From Streptomyces sp. SID3212 (GTDB taxonomy: Bacteria > Actinomycetota > Actinomycetes > Streptomycetales > Streptomycetaceae): DNA of 44,278 bases. How positions within the stretch are numbered: position 1 is the stretch's first letter; every line of letters begins with the position of its first letter. The stretch lies in assembly GCF_009865405.1 (NCBI RefSeq), contig NZ_WWJY01001138.1, positions 1 to 44,278 of the forward strand. The letters are read 5' to 3'. The notes beneath the pieces were generated by a model. It made no database searches and had not been told where the DNA came from. It worked only from the letters and a program-made list of their open reading frames with translations. This document shows, in pieces, positions 1 through 8,238 of this stretch. The translations under genes were made by a program, and so were the position numbers.

Positions 1-2
1 CC

Positions 3-584
3 CAGGCCGCCGCCCTGCCCGGCCGGCTGGCCGGCGTCCCGCTCGCCGCCGTCGTCAGCAGCCCCCTCCAGCGCTGCCAGGAGACCCTGCGGCCGCTGCT
101 CGACAGCAGGCCGGACGTGCCCGTGCACAGCGAGGACCGGATCGGTGAGTGCCACTACGGCGACTGGTCGGGCCGCAAACTCGCCGAGCTGAGCGACGAT
201 CCGCTGATGGAGGTCGTGCAGCAGCACCCCTCCGCCGCCGCCTTCCCCGGCGGCGAGTCGATGCGCGCCATGCAGGCGCGTGCCGTGGAGGCGGTACGGG
301 ACTGGAACGCGCGCGTCGAAAAGGAGCACGGCGACGACGCCGTCTACCTGATGTGCTCGCACGGCGACATCATCAAGGCGCTCGTGGCCGACGCCCTCGG
401 CATGCACCTCGACCTCTTCCAGCGGATCCACGTGGACCCGTGCTCGGTCACCGTCGTCCGCTACACCCGGTTGCGCCCGTATGTCGTACGGCTCGGTGAC
501 ACGGGCGATCTGAGCGGGCTGGCGCCGCGTGAGAACACAACCGGCGGTCCGGGTGTTGTAGGAGGCGGCGCGGGAGCACCGTGA
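3..584 (+). CDS. Histidine phosphatase family protein (5'-truncated)
   Basis: Only the last 193 residues are present; the reading frame is open from the window edge, so the true start and the N-terminal RHG catalytic motif lie upstream. What remains is typical of the histidine (phosphoglycerate-mutase-like) phosphatases: the SSPLQRCQET helix, a GECHYGDWSG segment, a GGES loop, and the second catalytic histidine in CSHGDIIKAL. Members hydrolyse small phosphate esters through a phospho-histidine; the substrate cannot be inferred. It resembles the MSMEG_4193-type phosphatases found upstream of DUF3090 genes in many actinobacteria. The next gene follows after 117 bp. A TAGGGT -10-like hexamer at 598-603 could start a separate transcript for the following genes. 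The family call is firm and the substrate unknown. Confidence 0.88.
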   Translation, partial: QAAALPGRLAGVPLAAVVSSPLQRCQETLRPLLDSRPDVPVHSEDRIGECHYGDWSGRKLAELSDDPLMEVVQQHPSAAAFPGGESMRAMQARAVEAVRDWNARVEKEHGDDAVYLMCSHGDIIKALVADALGMHLDLFQRIHVDPCSVTVVRYTRLRPYVVRLGDTGDLSGLAPRENTTGGPGVVGGGAGAP

Positions 585-701
585 TCGCTCCGCGCAGTAG
601 GGTGGACGCGCCTTCCTCACGCAGCGCGCCACCCGGTACGTCACGCACCACGCCTTCCGCACGCAGCACTTCCCCAGCCGATTCCCAAGGGAGATCAGGA
701 C

Positions 702-1292
702 GTGTCCCGTCAGGTGTTCCTCTACGACCCACCGGACCGCTTCGTGGCCGGTACGGTCGGGCTGCCTGGACGCCGTACGTTCTTCCTCCAGGCTTCCGCC
801 GCGGGGCGCGTCACCAGCGTCGCCCTGGAGAAGACCCAGGTGGCCGCCCTCGCCGAGCGGATCGACGAACTGCTCGACGAAGTGGTCCGCCGCACGGGCG
901 GCAACGCCCCGGTGCCCGCCGTCGCCCCCACCGAGATCGCCGACTCCGCCCCGCTGGACGCCCCCGTGGAGGAGGAGTTCCGGGTCGGCACGATGGCGCT
1001 CGCGTGGGACGGTGACGAACAGCGCATGATCGTCGAGGCGCAGGCCCTCGTCGAGGTCGACGCCGACACCGACGAGGACCTCGCCGAGGCCGAGGAGCGG
1101 CTCCTCCAGGACGAGGAGAACGGTCCGCCGATGCTCCGGGTCCGCCTCAGCGGGGCGCAGGCCCGCGCCTTCGCCAAACGCGCCCTCGACGTGGTCAACG
1201 CGGGCCGCCCGCCGTGCCCGCTGTGCAGCCTGCCGCTCGACCCGGAAGGACACGTATGCCCGCGCCAGAACGGATACCGCCGCGGAGCGTGA
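702..1292 (+). CDS. DUF3090 family protein
   Basis: A 196-residue protein starting at GTG (SRQVFLYDPPDRFVAGTVG) behind a GGAGATCAGGA ribosome-binding site. It matches the DUF3090 family of actinobacteria by its N-terminal FDPPDRFVAGTVG-like motif and length. The middle is acidic (many Asp/Glu around residues 110-145). The C-terminus carries CPLC, followed 13 residues later by another Cys and a basic tail, which suggests a small metal-binding element. Its biochemical function is unknown. The stop lies 37 bp inside the following kinase-like gene, so the two are translationally coupled. The same pair next to a histidine phosphatase and mshC recurs in actinobacteria, which suggests one shared pathway. 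Confidence 0.88.
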   Translation: MSRQVFLYDPPDRFVAGTVGLPGRRTFFLQASAAGRVTSVALEKTQVAALAERIDELLDEVVRRTGGNAPVPAVAPTEIADSAPLDAPVEEEFRVGTMALAWDGDEQRMIVEAQALVEVDADTDEDLAEAEERLLQDEENGPPMLRVRLSGAQARAFAKRALDVVNAGRPPCPLCSLPLDPEGHVCPRQNGYRRGA

Positions 1293-2080
1293 GCCCGGGC
1301 GACCTGCTCGCCAAGGGCGAGCTGACCGTGCGCGGCCGGATCCGTGAGGCGTCCAACGCGGTCCTGTACTGCTCCGTCTCGTACGAGGGCACCGAGGCGC
1401 ACTGCGTCTACAAGCCCGTCGCCGGGGAACGCCCCCTGTGGGACTTCCCGGACGGGAACCTCGCCCGCCGTGAGGTGGCGGCGTACGAGATCTCCGAGGC
1501 GACCGGCTGGGGGCTCGTACCGCCCACCGTGCTGCGCGAGGGCCCGTACGGCGAAGGCATGTGCCAGCTCTGGATCGAGACGGACACCGACGAGGCGGCG
1601 GCCCTGCTCGCCCTCGTCGAGGACGAGGAACCGGGCGAGGGGTGGAAGGCCGTCGGCTTCGCCGAGGTCGGCGAGGGGCAGACCGCCCTGCTCGTGCACG
1701 CCGACGACGAGCGGCTGCGGCGGCTCGCGGTCCTGGACGCCGTCATCAACAACGGCGACCGCAAGGGCGGCCATCTCCTGCCGGCCGCCGGGGGACGGCT
1801 GTACGGCATCGACCACGGCGTCACCTTCAACGTGGACGACAAGCTGCGCACGCTGCTCTGGGGGTGGGCCGGCGAACCCCTCACCGAGGAGGCGCTGTCC
1901 GTGCTCGCCCGGCTGGAGGACGCGCTCGCCGACGGCCGGCCCCTCGCGGCCCGGCTGGCGGGGCTGATCACGGAGGCCGAGACCGAGGCGGTCCGCGCCC
2001 GGGTCCGTGAGCTGCGCCACACGGGACTCCACCCGCAGCCGTCGGGCCAGTGGCCCGCCATCCCCTGGCCGCCGGTCTGA
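1256..2080 (+). CDS. SCO1664-family protein, PI3/PI4-kinase-like fold
   Basis: A 274-residue protein. I chose ATG 1256 because GGAAGGA lies 7 bp upstream; an in-frame GTG at 1214 has no such site. The family is remotely related to phosphatidylinositol 3/4-kinases. Visible support is a lysine-bearing strand (CVYKPVAGERPLWDFP), a catalytic-loop-like segment VINNGDRKGGH (residues 163-173, with D168, R169 and H173), and a metal-binding IDHG (D186) in GIDHGVTFN, equivalent to the kinase DFG. These features point to a phosphotransferase; the substrate is unknown. It overlaps the DUF3090 gene and is followed by mshC, which uses an inositol-containing substrate. A role in inositol-phosphate metabolism is therefore attractive but is inference only. 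Confidence 0.85.
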   Translation: MPAPERIPPRSVSPGDLLAKGELTVRGRIREASNAVLYCSVSYEGTEAHCVYKPVAGERPLWDFPDGNLARREVAAYEISEATGWGLVPPTVLREGPYGEGMCQLWIETDTDEAAALLALVEDEEPGEGWKAVGFAEVGEGQTALLVHADDERLRRLAVLDAVINNGDRKGGHLLPAAGGRLYGIDHGVTFNVDDKLRTLLWGWAGEPLTEEALSVLARLEDALADGRPLAARLAGLITEAETEAVRARVRELRHTGLHPQPSGQWPAIPWPPV

Positions 2081-2146
2081 GAACAGGCCCGGTCACCGGC
2101 GGGAACAGGCCCGGCCACCTGTGAGCACGGGCCCGGCCACCGGTCG
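2081..2146 (+). repeat. Three tandem 22-bp degenerate repeats
   Basis: Three consecutive 22-bp units begin at 2081, 2103 and 2125. Each has the form G(A/C)AC(A/G)GGCCCGG(T/C)CACC followed by a variable tail. The array begins immediately after the stop codon of the kinase-like gene and lies upstream of mshC. It could be a slipped-strand expansion or a set of protein-binding sites. No gene is visible between 2081 and 2284. Confidence 0.6.
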
Positions 2147-2272
2147 GGGGCCCGCCGGGACGGGGTGGACACGGCCCGCCCGGGACCGCCCACCACGGCG
2201 CTGATCTTTCCGCAAGGGCGTCCAACCGGCCAGGACCGCGCATCCGGTTCGTTTCCGGAACTACCGGCCGGT

Positions 2273-2278
2273 TACGCT
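2273..2278 (+). promoter_or_regulatory. Candidate -10 element of a leaderless mshC promoter
   Basis: TACGCT fits the actinobacterial TANNNT -10 pattern and ends 6 bp before the mshC ATG at 2285. No Shine-Dalgarno sequence lies in between, so transcription would start at or next to the A of the start codon. No convincing -35 element is seen. Confidence 0.5.
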
Positions 2279-2284
2279 CATGAC

Positions 2285-3514
2285 ATGCATGCCTGGCCCG
2301 CTTCCGAGGTCCCCGCCCTGCCTGGCAAGGGCCGCGACCTCAGGATTCACGACACCTCGACCGACGGCCGCGTCACCCTCGCGCCCGGTCCCGTCGCCCG
2401 CATCTACGTCTGCGGCATCACCCCGTACGACGCGACCCACATGGGACACGCGGCGACCTACAACGCGTTCGACCTCGTGCAGCGCGTGTGGCTCGACACG
2501 AAGCGGCAGGTCCACTACGTCCAGAACGTGACCGACGTCGACGATCCCCTGCTGGAGCGCGCCGAGCGCGACGGCGAGGACTGGGTGGCGCTCGCGGAGC
2601 GTGAAACCGCCTTGTTCCGGGAGGACATGACGGCCCTGCGGATGCTTCCGCCCCAGCACTACATCGGCGCGGTCGAGGCCATACCGGGCATCGTGCCGCT
2701 CGTGGAGCGGCTGCGGGACGCCGGGGCCGCGTACGAACTCCAGGGCGACATCTACTTCTCGGTGGCGGCCGATCCGCACTTCGGCGAGGTGTCGCGCCTC
2801 GACGCCGAGGCGATGCGGCTGCTCTCCGCCGAGCGGGGCGGCGACCCCGACCGCCCCGGCAAGAAGAACCCCCTCGACCCGATCCTCTGGATGGCCGCCA
2901 GGCCGGGCGAGCCCAGCTGGGACGGCGGAAGCCTCGGCCAGGGGCGGCCCGGCTGGCACATCGAGTGCGTGGCCATCGCGCTCGACCACCTCGGCATGGG
3001 CTTCGACGTCCAGGGCGGCGGCAGCGACCTCGCCTTCCCGCACCACGAGATGGGCGCCTCGCACGCCCAGGCGCTGACCGGGGAACACCCCTTCGCCCAG
3101 GCGTACGTACACGCCGGCATGGTCGGCCTCGACGGCGAGAAGATGTCCAAGTCCCGGGGCAACCTGGTCTTCGTCTCGACGCTCCGCCGGGACGGCGTGG
3201 ACCCGGCGGCGATCCGTCTCACCCTGCTGGCGCACCACTACCGCTCCGACTGGGAGTGGACCGACCAGGTGCTCCAGGACGCGCAGGAGCGCCTCGCCCG
3301 CTGGCGGGCCGCCGTCTCGCGCCCCGACGGCCCCCCGGCCGACGCGGTCGTCGAGGAGATCCGCGCGGCGCTGGCGGACGACCTGGACGCCCCGGCGGCG
3401 CTGGCCGCCGTGGACCGCTGGGCGGAGCTCCAGGCGTCCACGGGCGGTACGGACGAGGGAGCGCCCGGCGTGATCTCCCGCGCGGTCGACGCCCTGCTCG
3501 GAGTGGCCCTCTAG
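2285..3514 (+). CDS. mshC: Mycothiol ligase MshC (Cys:GlcN-Ins ligase)
   Basis: A 409-residue enzyme that joins L-cysteine to glucosaminyl-inositol using ATP, the third enzyme-forming step of mycothiol synthesis in the cytoplasm. It is a class-I cysteinyl-tRNA-synthetase paralogue. The zinc-ligand cysteine C43 lies in YVCGITPYD, followed by the HIGH-like THMGHA. WHIEC and HHE zinc-site motifs come later, and the KMSKS loop is at residues 286-290. The length fits MshC and is too short for a CysS, which carries an extra tRNA-binding domain. The start MHAWPAS is chosen from the family's N-terminus; an upstream in-frame GTG at 2165 would add 40 residues unlike the family. There is no ribosome-binding site, which matches the leaderless promoter at 2273-2278. 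A strong hairpin follows. Confidence 0.95.
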   Translation: MHAWPASEVPALPGKGRDLRIHDTSTDGRVTLAPGPVARIYVCGITPYDATHMGHAATYNAFDLVQRVWLDTKRQVHYVQNVTDVDDPLLERAERDGEDWVALAERETALFREDMTALRMLPPQHYIGAVEAIPGIVPLVERLRDAGAAYELQGDIYFSVAADPHFGEVSRLDAEAMRLLSAERGGDPDRPGKKNPLDPILWMAARPGEPSWDGGSLGQGRPGWHIECVAIALDHLGMGFDVQGGGSDLAFPHHEMGASHAQALTGEHPFAQAYVHAGMVGLDGEKMSKSRGNLVFVSTLRRDGVDPAAIRLTLLAHHYRSDWEWTDQVLQDAQERLARWRAAVSRPDGPPADAVVEEIRAALADDLDAPAALAAVDRWAELQASTGGTDEGAPGVISRAVDALLGVAL

Positions 3515-3541
3515 GGAGTGTCCCGGGGCCACCCACCGACC

Positions 3542-3587
3542 CAGCACGGCCGGTCACGGATACCGACATCCGTAACCGGCCGTGCTG
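3542..3587 (+). terminator. 20-bp hairpin after mshC
   Basis: Arms 3542-3561 and 3568-3587 pair over 20 bp with one mismatch around a 6-nt loop. There is no U-tract. It lies 28 bp after the mshC stop and would isolate it from the next gene. Confidence 0.8.
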
Positions 3588-3631
3588 TTGTGCATGATCC
3601 GGCCAAACTCCCCTTGTAAGCAGGGTGTGTG

Positions 3632-3659
3632 ATGGGGTGTGAGGGACGGCACACCCCAT
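3632..3659 (+). promoter_or_regulatory. Perfect 10-bp inverted repeat just before a ribosome-binding site
   Basis: ATGGGGTGTG (3632-3641) and its exact reverse complement (3650-3659) flank 8 bp. The dyad ends 3 bp before the GGGAGGA ribosome-binding site (3663-3669) of the SMP-30-like gene. It could act as an operator or as an mRNA hairpin that occludes translation. Confidence 0.55.
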
Positions 3660-3678
3660 TCCCGGGAGGACGCTCAGC

Positions 3679-4656
3679 ATGCAACGTTCCTTCGCACGGC
3701 GTGACTTGCTCGCCGCCGCGGCCGCCCTCGGCGGCGCGGCGCTCCTCGCTCCGCTCGGCTCCACCGCCTCGGCCGCCCCGCGCCCCACCGCACGGACCTG
3801 GCCCGCCACCTTCCCCCTGCCGGACGGCTTCCGGCCCGAGGGCATCGCCATCGGCTCGGAGCCGTACGCCTACATAGGTTCGATCGCGCGCGGCGACGTC
3901 TACCGCGCGAGCCTCGCCACCGGCCGCGGCAAGGTCGTCGTCCAGGGGCTCGGCCCCGAACACCCCGTCATCGGGCTCAAGTCGGACGGCCGGGGCCGGC
4001 TGTTCCTGAGCGGCGGGGTCAGCGGCGAGATCCGGATCGCCGACCTGCGGACGGGGAAGGTCACGAAGACCTTCACCGTGGGCACGGACCTCACCATGGT
4101 CAACGACGTGATCCTGACACCGGGCGCCGCGTGGTTCACCGACTCCTTCGAACCACAGCTCTACAGGCTGCCGTTGGGCCGGCACGGCGAGCCGGGCGAC
4201 CGCGTCGCGACCGTCCCGCTGAGCGGCGACTGGGTCCAGGGGCCGGCCCTCACCGCCAACGGCATCACCACCACCCCGGACGGCCGGGCGCTGCTCGTGG
4301 TGAACAGCTTCGCGAACGGCGGCGGCCTGATGCGGGTCGACCCCCGCACCGGTGTGGCACGCGCCGTGGACCTCGGGCCGACCCGGCTCTCCAACGGGGA
4401 CGGCCTGCTGCTCCTCGGCCGTACGCTCTACGTGGTCCAGAACCGGCAGAACGCCATCGACGTCCTGCTGCTCGACCGCGCCGGCACGAAGGGCACGGCC
4501 CTCACCCGGATCACCGCCCCGGGGACCTTCCGGGTCCCCACGACGGCTGCGGCGTACGGCAACCGGATCTACCTGCCCAACGCCCGCTTCGACGTGACCG
4601 CCCCGACCCCGGAGACGGACTACGACGTGGTGTCGGTCGCGCGCGTACGCGGTTAG
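3679..4656 (+). CDS. Tat-exported SMP-30/gluconolactonase-like beta-propeller protein
   Basis: A 325-residue secreted protein. The N-terminus has a twin-arginine signal (ARRDLLAAAAALGGAALL) and an ASAA cleavage region near residue 37, so it is predicted to be exported folded by the Tat pathway. The mature part has the repeating strands of an SMP-30/gluconolactonase/LRE six-bladed propeller (FRPEGIAIGSEPYAYIGSI, MVNDVILTPGAAWFTDS, GITTTPDGRALLVV, LSNGDGLLLLGRTLYVVQN). Homologues are often auto-annotated as superoxide dismutase, but no SOD motif is visible. A lactonase or other propeller-based hydrolase activity is possible; the substrate is unknown. The start is fixed by GGGAGGA 9 bp upstream. 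It is probably a single-gene unit, bounded by hairpins at 3542-3587 and 4697-4729. Confidence 0.85.
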   Translation: MQRSFARRDLLAAAAALGGAALLAPLGSTASAAPRPTARTWPATFPLPDGFRPEGIAIGSEPYAYIGSIARGDVYRASLATGRGKVVVQGLGPEHPVIGLKSDGRGRLFLSGGVSGEIRIADLRTGKVTKTFTVGTDLTMVNDVILTPGAAWFTDSFEPQLYRLPLGRHGEPGDRVATVPLSGDWVQGPALTANGITTTPDGRALLVVNSFANGGGLMRVDPRTGVARAVDLGPTRLSNGDGLLLLGRTLYVVQNRQNAIDVLLLDRAGTKGTALTRITAPGTFRVPTTAAAYGNRIYLPNARFDVTAPTPETDYDVVSVARVRG

Positions 4657-4696
4657 CCGAACGCACCGCCTCGGACGCACCGCCTGGAACGCACCG

Positions 4697-4729
4697 CGCC
4701 GGACGGACCGCACCACGGTCCGTCCGGCG
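4697..4729. terminator. Bidirectional terminator hairpin
   Basis: A perfect 14-bp stem (4697-4710 with 4716-4729) and a 5-nt loop lie between the convergent SMP-30-like gene and the PAC2 gene. Confidence 0.85.
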
Positions 4730-4762
4730 TCGGCGTCGGCGCACTCCGGGGGAGGCGTCTCC

Positions 4763-5839
4763 CTACGGCGTGTCGTCGTTCTTGCCCTTGTCGTCGTCGG
4801 CTCCGTCCCCGGCGTCTCCGTCCCCGGCTCCGGGACCCGGTCCCGCCTCCGGGCCGGTGTCCGGGTCCGTCCCCGCCTCGGGCCCCGGCCGCGGCGGTCT
4901 CTGCGGACGGCCCCGCCCCGGTCCCGCCGAGGGATCACGGCGGTACGAGGGCCCCTCGCCGCTCTCCGTGGCGTGCCCGCCCGCCGCCGGTCCCGGCCCG
5001 CCGTCGCGGCGCCGGAGATACCGCTCGAACTCCCGCGCGATGGCCTCGCCGGACGCCTCGGGCAGCTCCGCCGTGTCCCGCGCCTCCTCCAGCGTCTGGA
5101 CGTACTCCGCCACCTCGCTGTCCTCGGCGGCCAGTTGGTCGACGCCCAGCTGCCACGCCCGCGCGTCCTCCGCCAGTTCACCCAGCGGGATCCGCAGACC
5201 GATCAGGTCCTCCAGGCGGTTGAGGAGCGCCAGCGTCGCCTTGGGGTTGGGCGGCTGCGACACGTAGTGCGGCACCGCGGCCCACAGGCTCACCGCGGGC
5301 ACGCCCGCGTGCGTGCACGCCTCCTGGAGGATCCCGACGATGCCGGTCGGCCCCTCGTAGCGGGTTTCCTCCAGATCCATCGTCCTGGCCAGATCGGCGT
5401 CCGAGGTGATCCCGCTGACCGGCACCGGCCTGGTGTGCGGGGTGTCGCCGAGCAGCGCGCCCAGGATGACCACCATCTCCACACCCAGCTCATGGGCGAA
5501 GCCCAGGATCTCGTTGCAGAAGGAACGCCAGCGCATGGACGGTTCGATGCCACGGACCAGTACCAGGTCACGGGGCGTCTCACCGCCGACCCGGACCACG
5601 GAGAGCCGGGTGGTCGGCCAGGTGATCTTCCGTACTCCGCCGTCCAGCCACACCGTCGGCCGGTTGACCTGGAAGTCGTAGTAGTCCTCGGCGTCGAGCG
5701 CCGCGAACACCTCGCCCTTCCACTCCCGGTCCAGATGCGCGACCGCGGTGGAGGCGGCGTCGCCGGCGTCGTTCCAGCCTTCGAACGCGGCCACCATGAC
5801 CGGGTCGATCAGCTCAGGAACCGCCTCGAGCTCGATCAC
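4763..5839 (-). CDS. PAC2 family protein
   Basis: A 358-residue protein of the PAC2 (proteasome assembly chaperone 2-like) family. It begins at GTG 5839 (IELEAVPELIDPVMVAAFEGWNDAG) behind a strong GGAAGGAGG site. Motifs include FEGWNDAG, the DAEDYYDFQVNRP segment, LVRGIEPSMRWRSFC and VVILGALLGDTPHTRPVPV, all typical of the actinobacterial branch known from Cgl1923- and Rv2125-type proteins. From about residue 275 on there is a low-complexity Pro/Gly/Asp-rich tail that is probably disordered. Its function is unsettled: eukaryotic PAC2 proteins assist proteasome assembly, but actinobacterial PAC2 proteins also occur without a proteasome. A TAAGGT -10-like hexamer lies at 5878-5883 on this strand. 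Confidence 0.88.
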   Translation of the reverse strand: MIELEAVPELIDPVMVAAFEGWNDAGDAASTAVAHLDREWKGEVFAALDAEDYYDFQVNRPTVWLDGGVRKITWPTTRLSVVRVGGETPRDLVLVRGIEPSMRWRSFCNEILGFAHELGVEMVVILGALLGDTPHTRPVPVSGITSDADLARTMDLEETRYEGPTGIVGILQEACTHAGVPAVSLWAAVPHYVSQPPNPKATLALLNRLEDLIGLRIPLGELAEDARAWQLGVDQLAAEDSEVAEYVQTLEEARDTAELPEASGEAIAREFERYLRRRDGGPGPAAGGHATESGEGPSYRRDPSAGPGRGRPQRPPRPGPEAGTDPDTGPEAGPGPGAGDGDAGDGADDDKGKNDDTP

Positions 5840-6038
5840 CCAGTGCCTCCTTCCGAAGTTCCCTTGTCCACGCCCCAACCTTACGGCTTTCCCGGTCTCC
5901 GCCCGCAGCCCCGCGCACGCCCGGGTGAACTTCGGCGCGGTGGGGCATAGGTCGGAGAAAACAGCCGACCGACAGCCAACCAGCAGCCGACCGGCCGACG
6001 ATTCATCCGAGCTGTGACCGTTATTTTTCTCCGAGCCC

Positions 6039-6068
6039 TGGACGTTTAGGCGTCAGCGACGCTATACA
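6039..6068 (+). promoter_or_regulatory. Candidate promoter of the fuconate/ABC operon
   Basis: TGGACG (6039-6044), an 18-bp spacer and TATACA (6063-6068) form a reasonable vegetative promoter. Its -10 box overlaps the operator at 6064-6078, so a bound regulator would block polymerase. Confidence 0.5.
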
Positions 6069-6094
6069 TCGGATGACCACAAGAGGTCCGATGT
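6064..6094 (+). promoter_or_regulatory. Candidate FadR/GntR operator upstream of the fuconate dehydratase
   Basis: ATACATCGGATG at 6064-6075 is identical to the first 12 bases of the 15-bp palindrome before the regulator gene (reverse-strand reading of 12664-12678). An inverted half-site TCCGATGT follows at 6087-6094, making a larger imperfect dyad. This suggests that the GntR regulator encoded at 11981-12652 controls this operon. Confidence 0.7.
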
Positions 6095-6112
6095 TCTTCC
6101 AAGGGGGCGTGC

Positions 6113-7432
6113 ATGAGTCAGACCGTCACAGGGTTCGAGGTTCACGACATCCGTTTTCCCACCTCGGAACAGCTCGACGGCTCCGACGCCATGAACCCGG
6201 ACCCCGACTACTCGGCGGCCTACGTGGTCCTGCGTACCACGGACGGCGCCGAGGGGCACGGCTTCTGCTTCACGATCGGGCGGGGCAACGAGGTCACCGC
6301 CGCAGCGATCGAGGCACTGCGTCCGTACGTCGTGGGGCGACCGGCCCCGCGCACCGCGGCCGATCTCGCCGCGCTGTACTTCGAGCTCACCCATGACTCG
6401 CAGCTGCGCTGGCTCGGCCCGGAGAAGGGCGTGATGCACATGGCGGCGGGCGCCGTCGTCAACGCCGCCTGGGACCTGGCCGCCGGATACGCGGGCAAGC
6501 CGGTCTGGGAGTTCCTCGCCGGGATGACCCCCGAGGAACTCGTCTCGCTCGTCGACTTCCGCTATCTGACGGACGTTCTCACCCCGGACGACGCGCTCGC
6601 CATCCTGCGGGCCGCCGAACCGGGCCGCGCCGAGCGGGCCGCGCGACTGCGCGAGCGGGGCTACCCCGCCTACACCACCTCACCGGGCTGGCTCGGTTAC
6701 GCCGACGCCAAACTGGTCGGTCTCGCCCAGCAGGCCGTCGCCGACGGCTTCGAGCAGATCAAGCTCAAGGTGGGCGGCGATCTGGACGACGACGTACGGC
6801 GCATGAAGCTCGCCCGCGAGGCCGTCGGTCCCGACATCCGGATCGCCGTCGACGCCAACCAGCGCTGGGACGTCGCCGAGGCGGTGCGCTGGATGGCCGC
6901 GCTCGCCCCGTACGAACCGCACTGGATCGAGGAGCCCACCAGCCCCGACGACATCCTCGGCCACGCCGCCATCCGCGCCGGGCAGCCGGTGAAGGTGGCC
7001 ACCGGCGAACACGTCGCCAACCGCGTCGTGTTCAAGCAGCTGCTCCAGGCCGGGGCCGTCGACTTCGTCCAGATCGACGCGGCCCGCGTGGCGGGCGTCA
7101 ACGAGAACGTGGCGATCCTGCTCCTCGCGGCCAAGTTCGGCGTGCCTGTCTGCCCGCACGCGGGCGGGGTCGGGCTGTGCGAACTGGTCCAGCATCTCTC
7201 GATGTTCGACTTCGTCGCCGTCTCCGGCAGCTGGGACGACCGGGTCATCGAGTACGTGGACCACCTCCACGAGCACTTCGCCGACCCCGTGGTCATCGTC
7301 TCCGGGAGATACTCCGCCCCGACGGCGCCCGGCTTCTCCGCCCGGATGCTCCCCGCGTCGATCGCCGAGCACAGCTACCCCGACGGGCCCGTCTGGCAGG
7401 CCCGCCGCACCACCGAGGAGATCAGCTCATGA
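6113..7432 (+). CDS. fucD: L-fuconate dehydratase (enolase superfamily)
   Basis: A 439-residue enolase-superfamily enzyme of the mandelate-racemase subgroup. It should dehydrate L-fuconate to 2-keto-3-deoxy-L-fuconate in the non-phosphorylating L-fucose pathway. The diagnostic N-terminus [20 protein letters not shown] and the [14 protein letters not shown] block match L-fuconate dehydratases. Catalytic and metal residues are visible: the KxK pair K217/K219, metal ligands D247, E273 or E274, and E299 in ATGEH, and the general-acid/base H349 in [15 protein letters not shown] lies 6 bp before the ATG. It is the first gene of an operon: the next gene overlaps its stop by 4 bp (ATGA). The enzyme class is sure; a close relative acting on another 6-deoxy or pentonic acid is possible. 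Confidence 0.9.
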   Translation: MSQTVTGFEVHDIRFPTSEQLDGSDAMNPDPDYSAAYVVLRTTDGAEGHGFCFTIGRGNEVTAAAIEALRPYVVGRPAPRTAADLAALYFELTHDSQLRWLGPEKGVMHMAAGAVVNAAWDLAAGYAGKPVWEFLAGMTPEELVSLVDFRYLTDVLTPDDALAILRAAEPGRAERAARLRERGYPAYTTSPGWLGYADAKLVGLAQQAVADGFEQIKLKVGGDLDDDVRRMKLAREAVGPDIRIAVDANQRWDVAEAVRWMAALAPYEPHWIEEPTSPDDILGHAAIRAGQPVKVATGEHVANRVVFKQLLQAGAVDFVQIDAARVAGVNENVAILLLAAKFGVPVCPHAGGVGLCELVQHLSMFDFVAVSGSWDDRVIEYVDHLHEHFADPVVIVSGRYSAPTAPGFSARMLPASIAEHSYPDGPVWQARRTTEEISS

Positions 7433-8205
7433 CATCCGTACGGGACTTCGAGGGGCTGAACGCCCTGGTGACGGGCGGCGCCTCCGGCATCGGCGCGGCC
7501 ATCGCCGCGCTGCTGCTCGAACGGGGCGCCCAGGTCGCCGTACTGGACCGGGACACCGCGGGAGCCCCCGGGGGGACGCTGGCGCTCAAGGCGGACGTCA
7601 CCGACGACGGGGCGGTCAAGGCCGCCGTCGACGCGGCGGCGGCGGAGTTCGGCGCGCTGCACACGGTCGTCTCCAACGCCGGGGTCGGCGCCATCGGGGC
7701 CGTCACCGACAACTCCGACGACGAGTGGCACCGCGTCCTCGACATCAACGTCCTCGGCATGGTCCGTACCGCGCGCCACGCCGTACCCCATCTGCGGCGC
7801 GCGGCGGCCGACCGGCCCGGCGCCGTCTCGATCACCCAGACGTGCTCCATCGCCGCGACGGCGGGCCTGCCCCAGCGGGCTCTCTACAGCGCCAGCAAGG
7901 GCGCTATCCTCTCGCTCACCCTGGCGATGGCCGCGGATCACGTCCGGGAGGGGATCCGCGTCAACTGCGTCAACCCCGGAACCGCCGACACACCCTGGAT
8001 CGGACGCCTGCTCGACCAGGCCCCGGACCCCGCGGCCGAGCGCGCCGCCCTCGCCGCCCGCCAGCCGTCAGGACGACTGGTCGGCGCGGACGAGGTCGCC
8101 GCGGCGGTCGCCTACCTCGCCAGCCCCGCCGCGGCGGCCGTCACGGGGACGGCACTCGCGGTGGACGGCGGGATGCAAGGCCTGCGCCTGCGTCCCGCCA
8201 ACTGA
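7429..8205 (+). CDS. SDR-family dehydrogenase of the fuconate operon
   Basis: A 258-residue classical short-chain dehydrogenase. It has the TGGASGIG nucleotide-binding motif near residues 15-22, an acidic residue after the second strand (LDRD, favouring NAD), the SNAG motif, and the catalytic S140, Y153 and K157 (YSASK). The C-terminal [10 protein letters not shown] is the usual SDR ending. Its ATG overlaps the stop of the dehydratase gene, so the two are coupled. By position the likely role is oxidation of 2-keto-3-deoxy-L-fuconate to the 2,4-diketo acid; L-fucose dehydrogenase is the alternative. The sequence alone does not settle the substrate. A downstream sugar importer in the same orientation supports a catabolic role. 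Confidence 0.88.
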   Translation: MTSVRDFEGLNALVTGGASGIGAAIAALLLERGAQVAVLDRDTAGAPGGTLALKADVTDDGAVKAAVDAAAAEFGALHTVVSNAGVGAIGAVTDNSDDEWHRVLDINVLGMVRTARHAVPHLRRAAADRPGAVSITQTCSIAATAGLPQRALYSASKGAILSLTLAMAADHVREGIRVNCVNPGTADTPWIGRLLDQAPDPAAERAALAARQPSGRLVGADEVAAAVAYLASPAAAAVTGTALAVDGGMQGLRLRPAN

Positions 8206-8238
8206 GCCGACACTCACCTTCATAAGGACGGGACCTCC

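Noticed and set aside
598-603. TAGGGT as a PafBC-type promoter for the DUF3090 gene
   Set aside because: The 9 bp at the correct upstream distance do not resemble TTGTCRGTG, so it can only be an ordinary -10 candidate.
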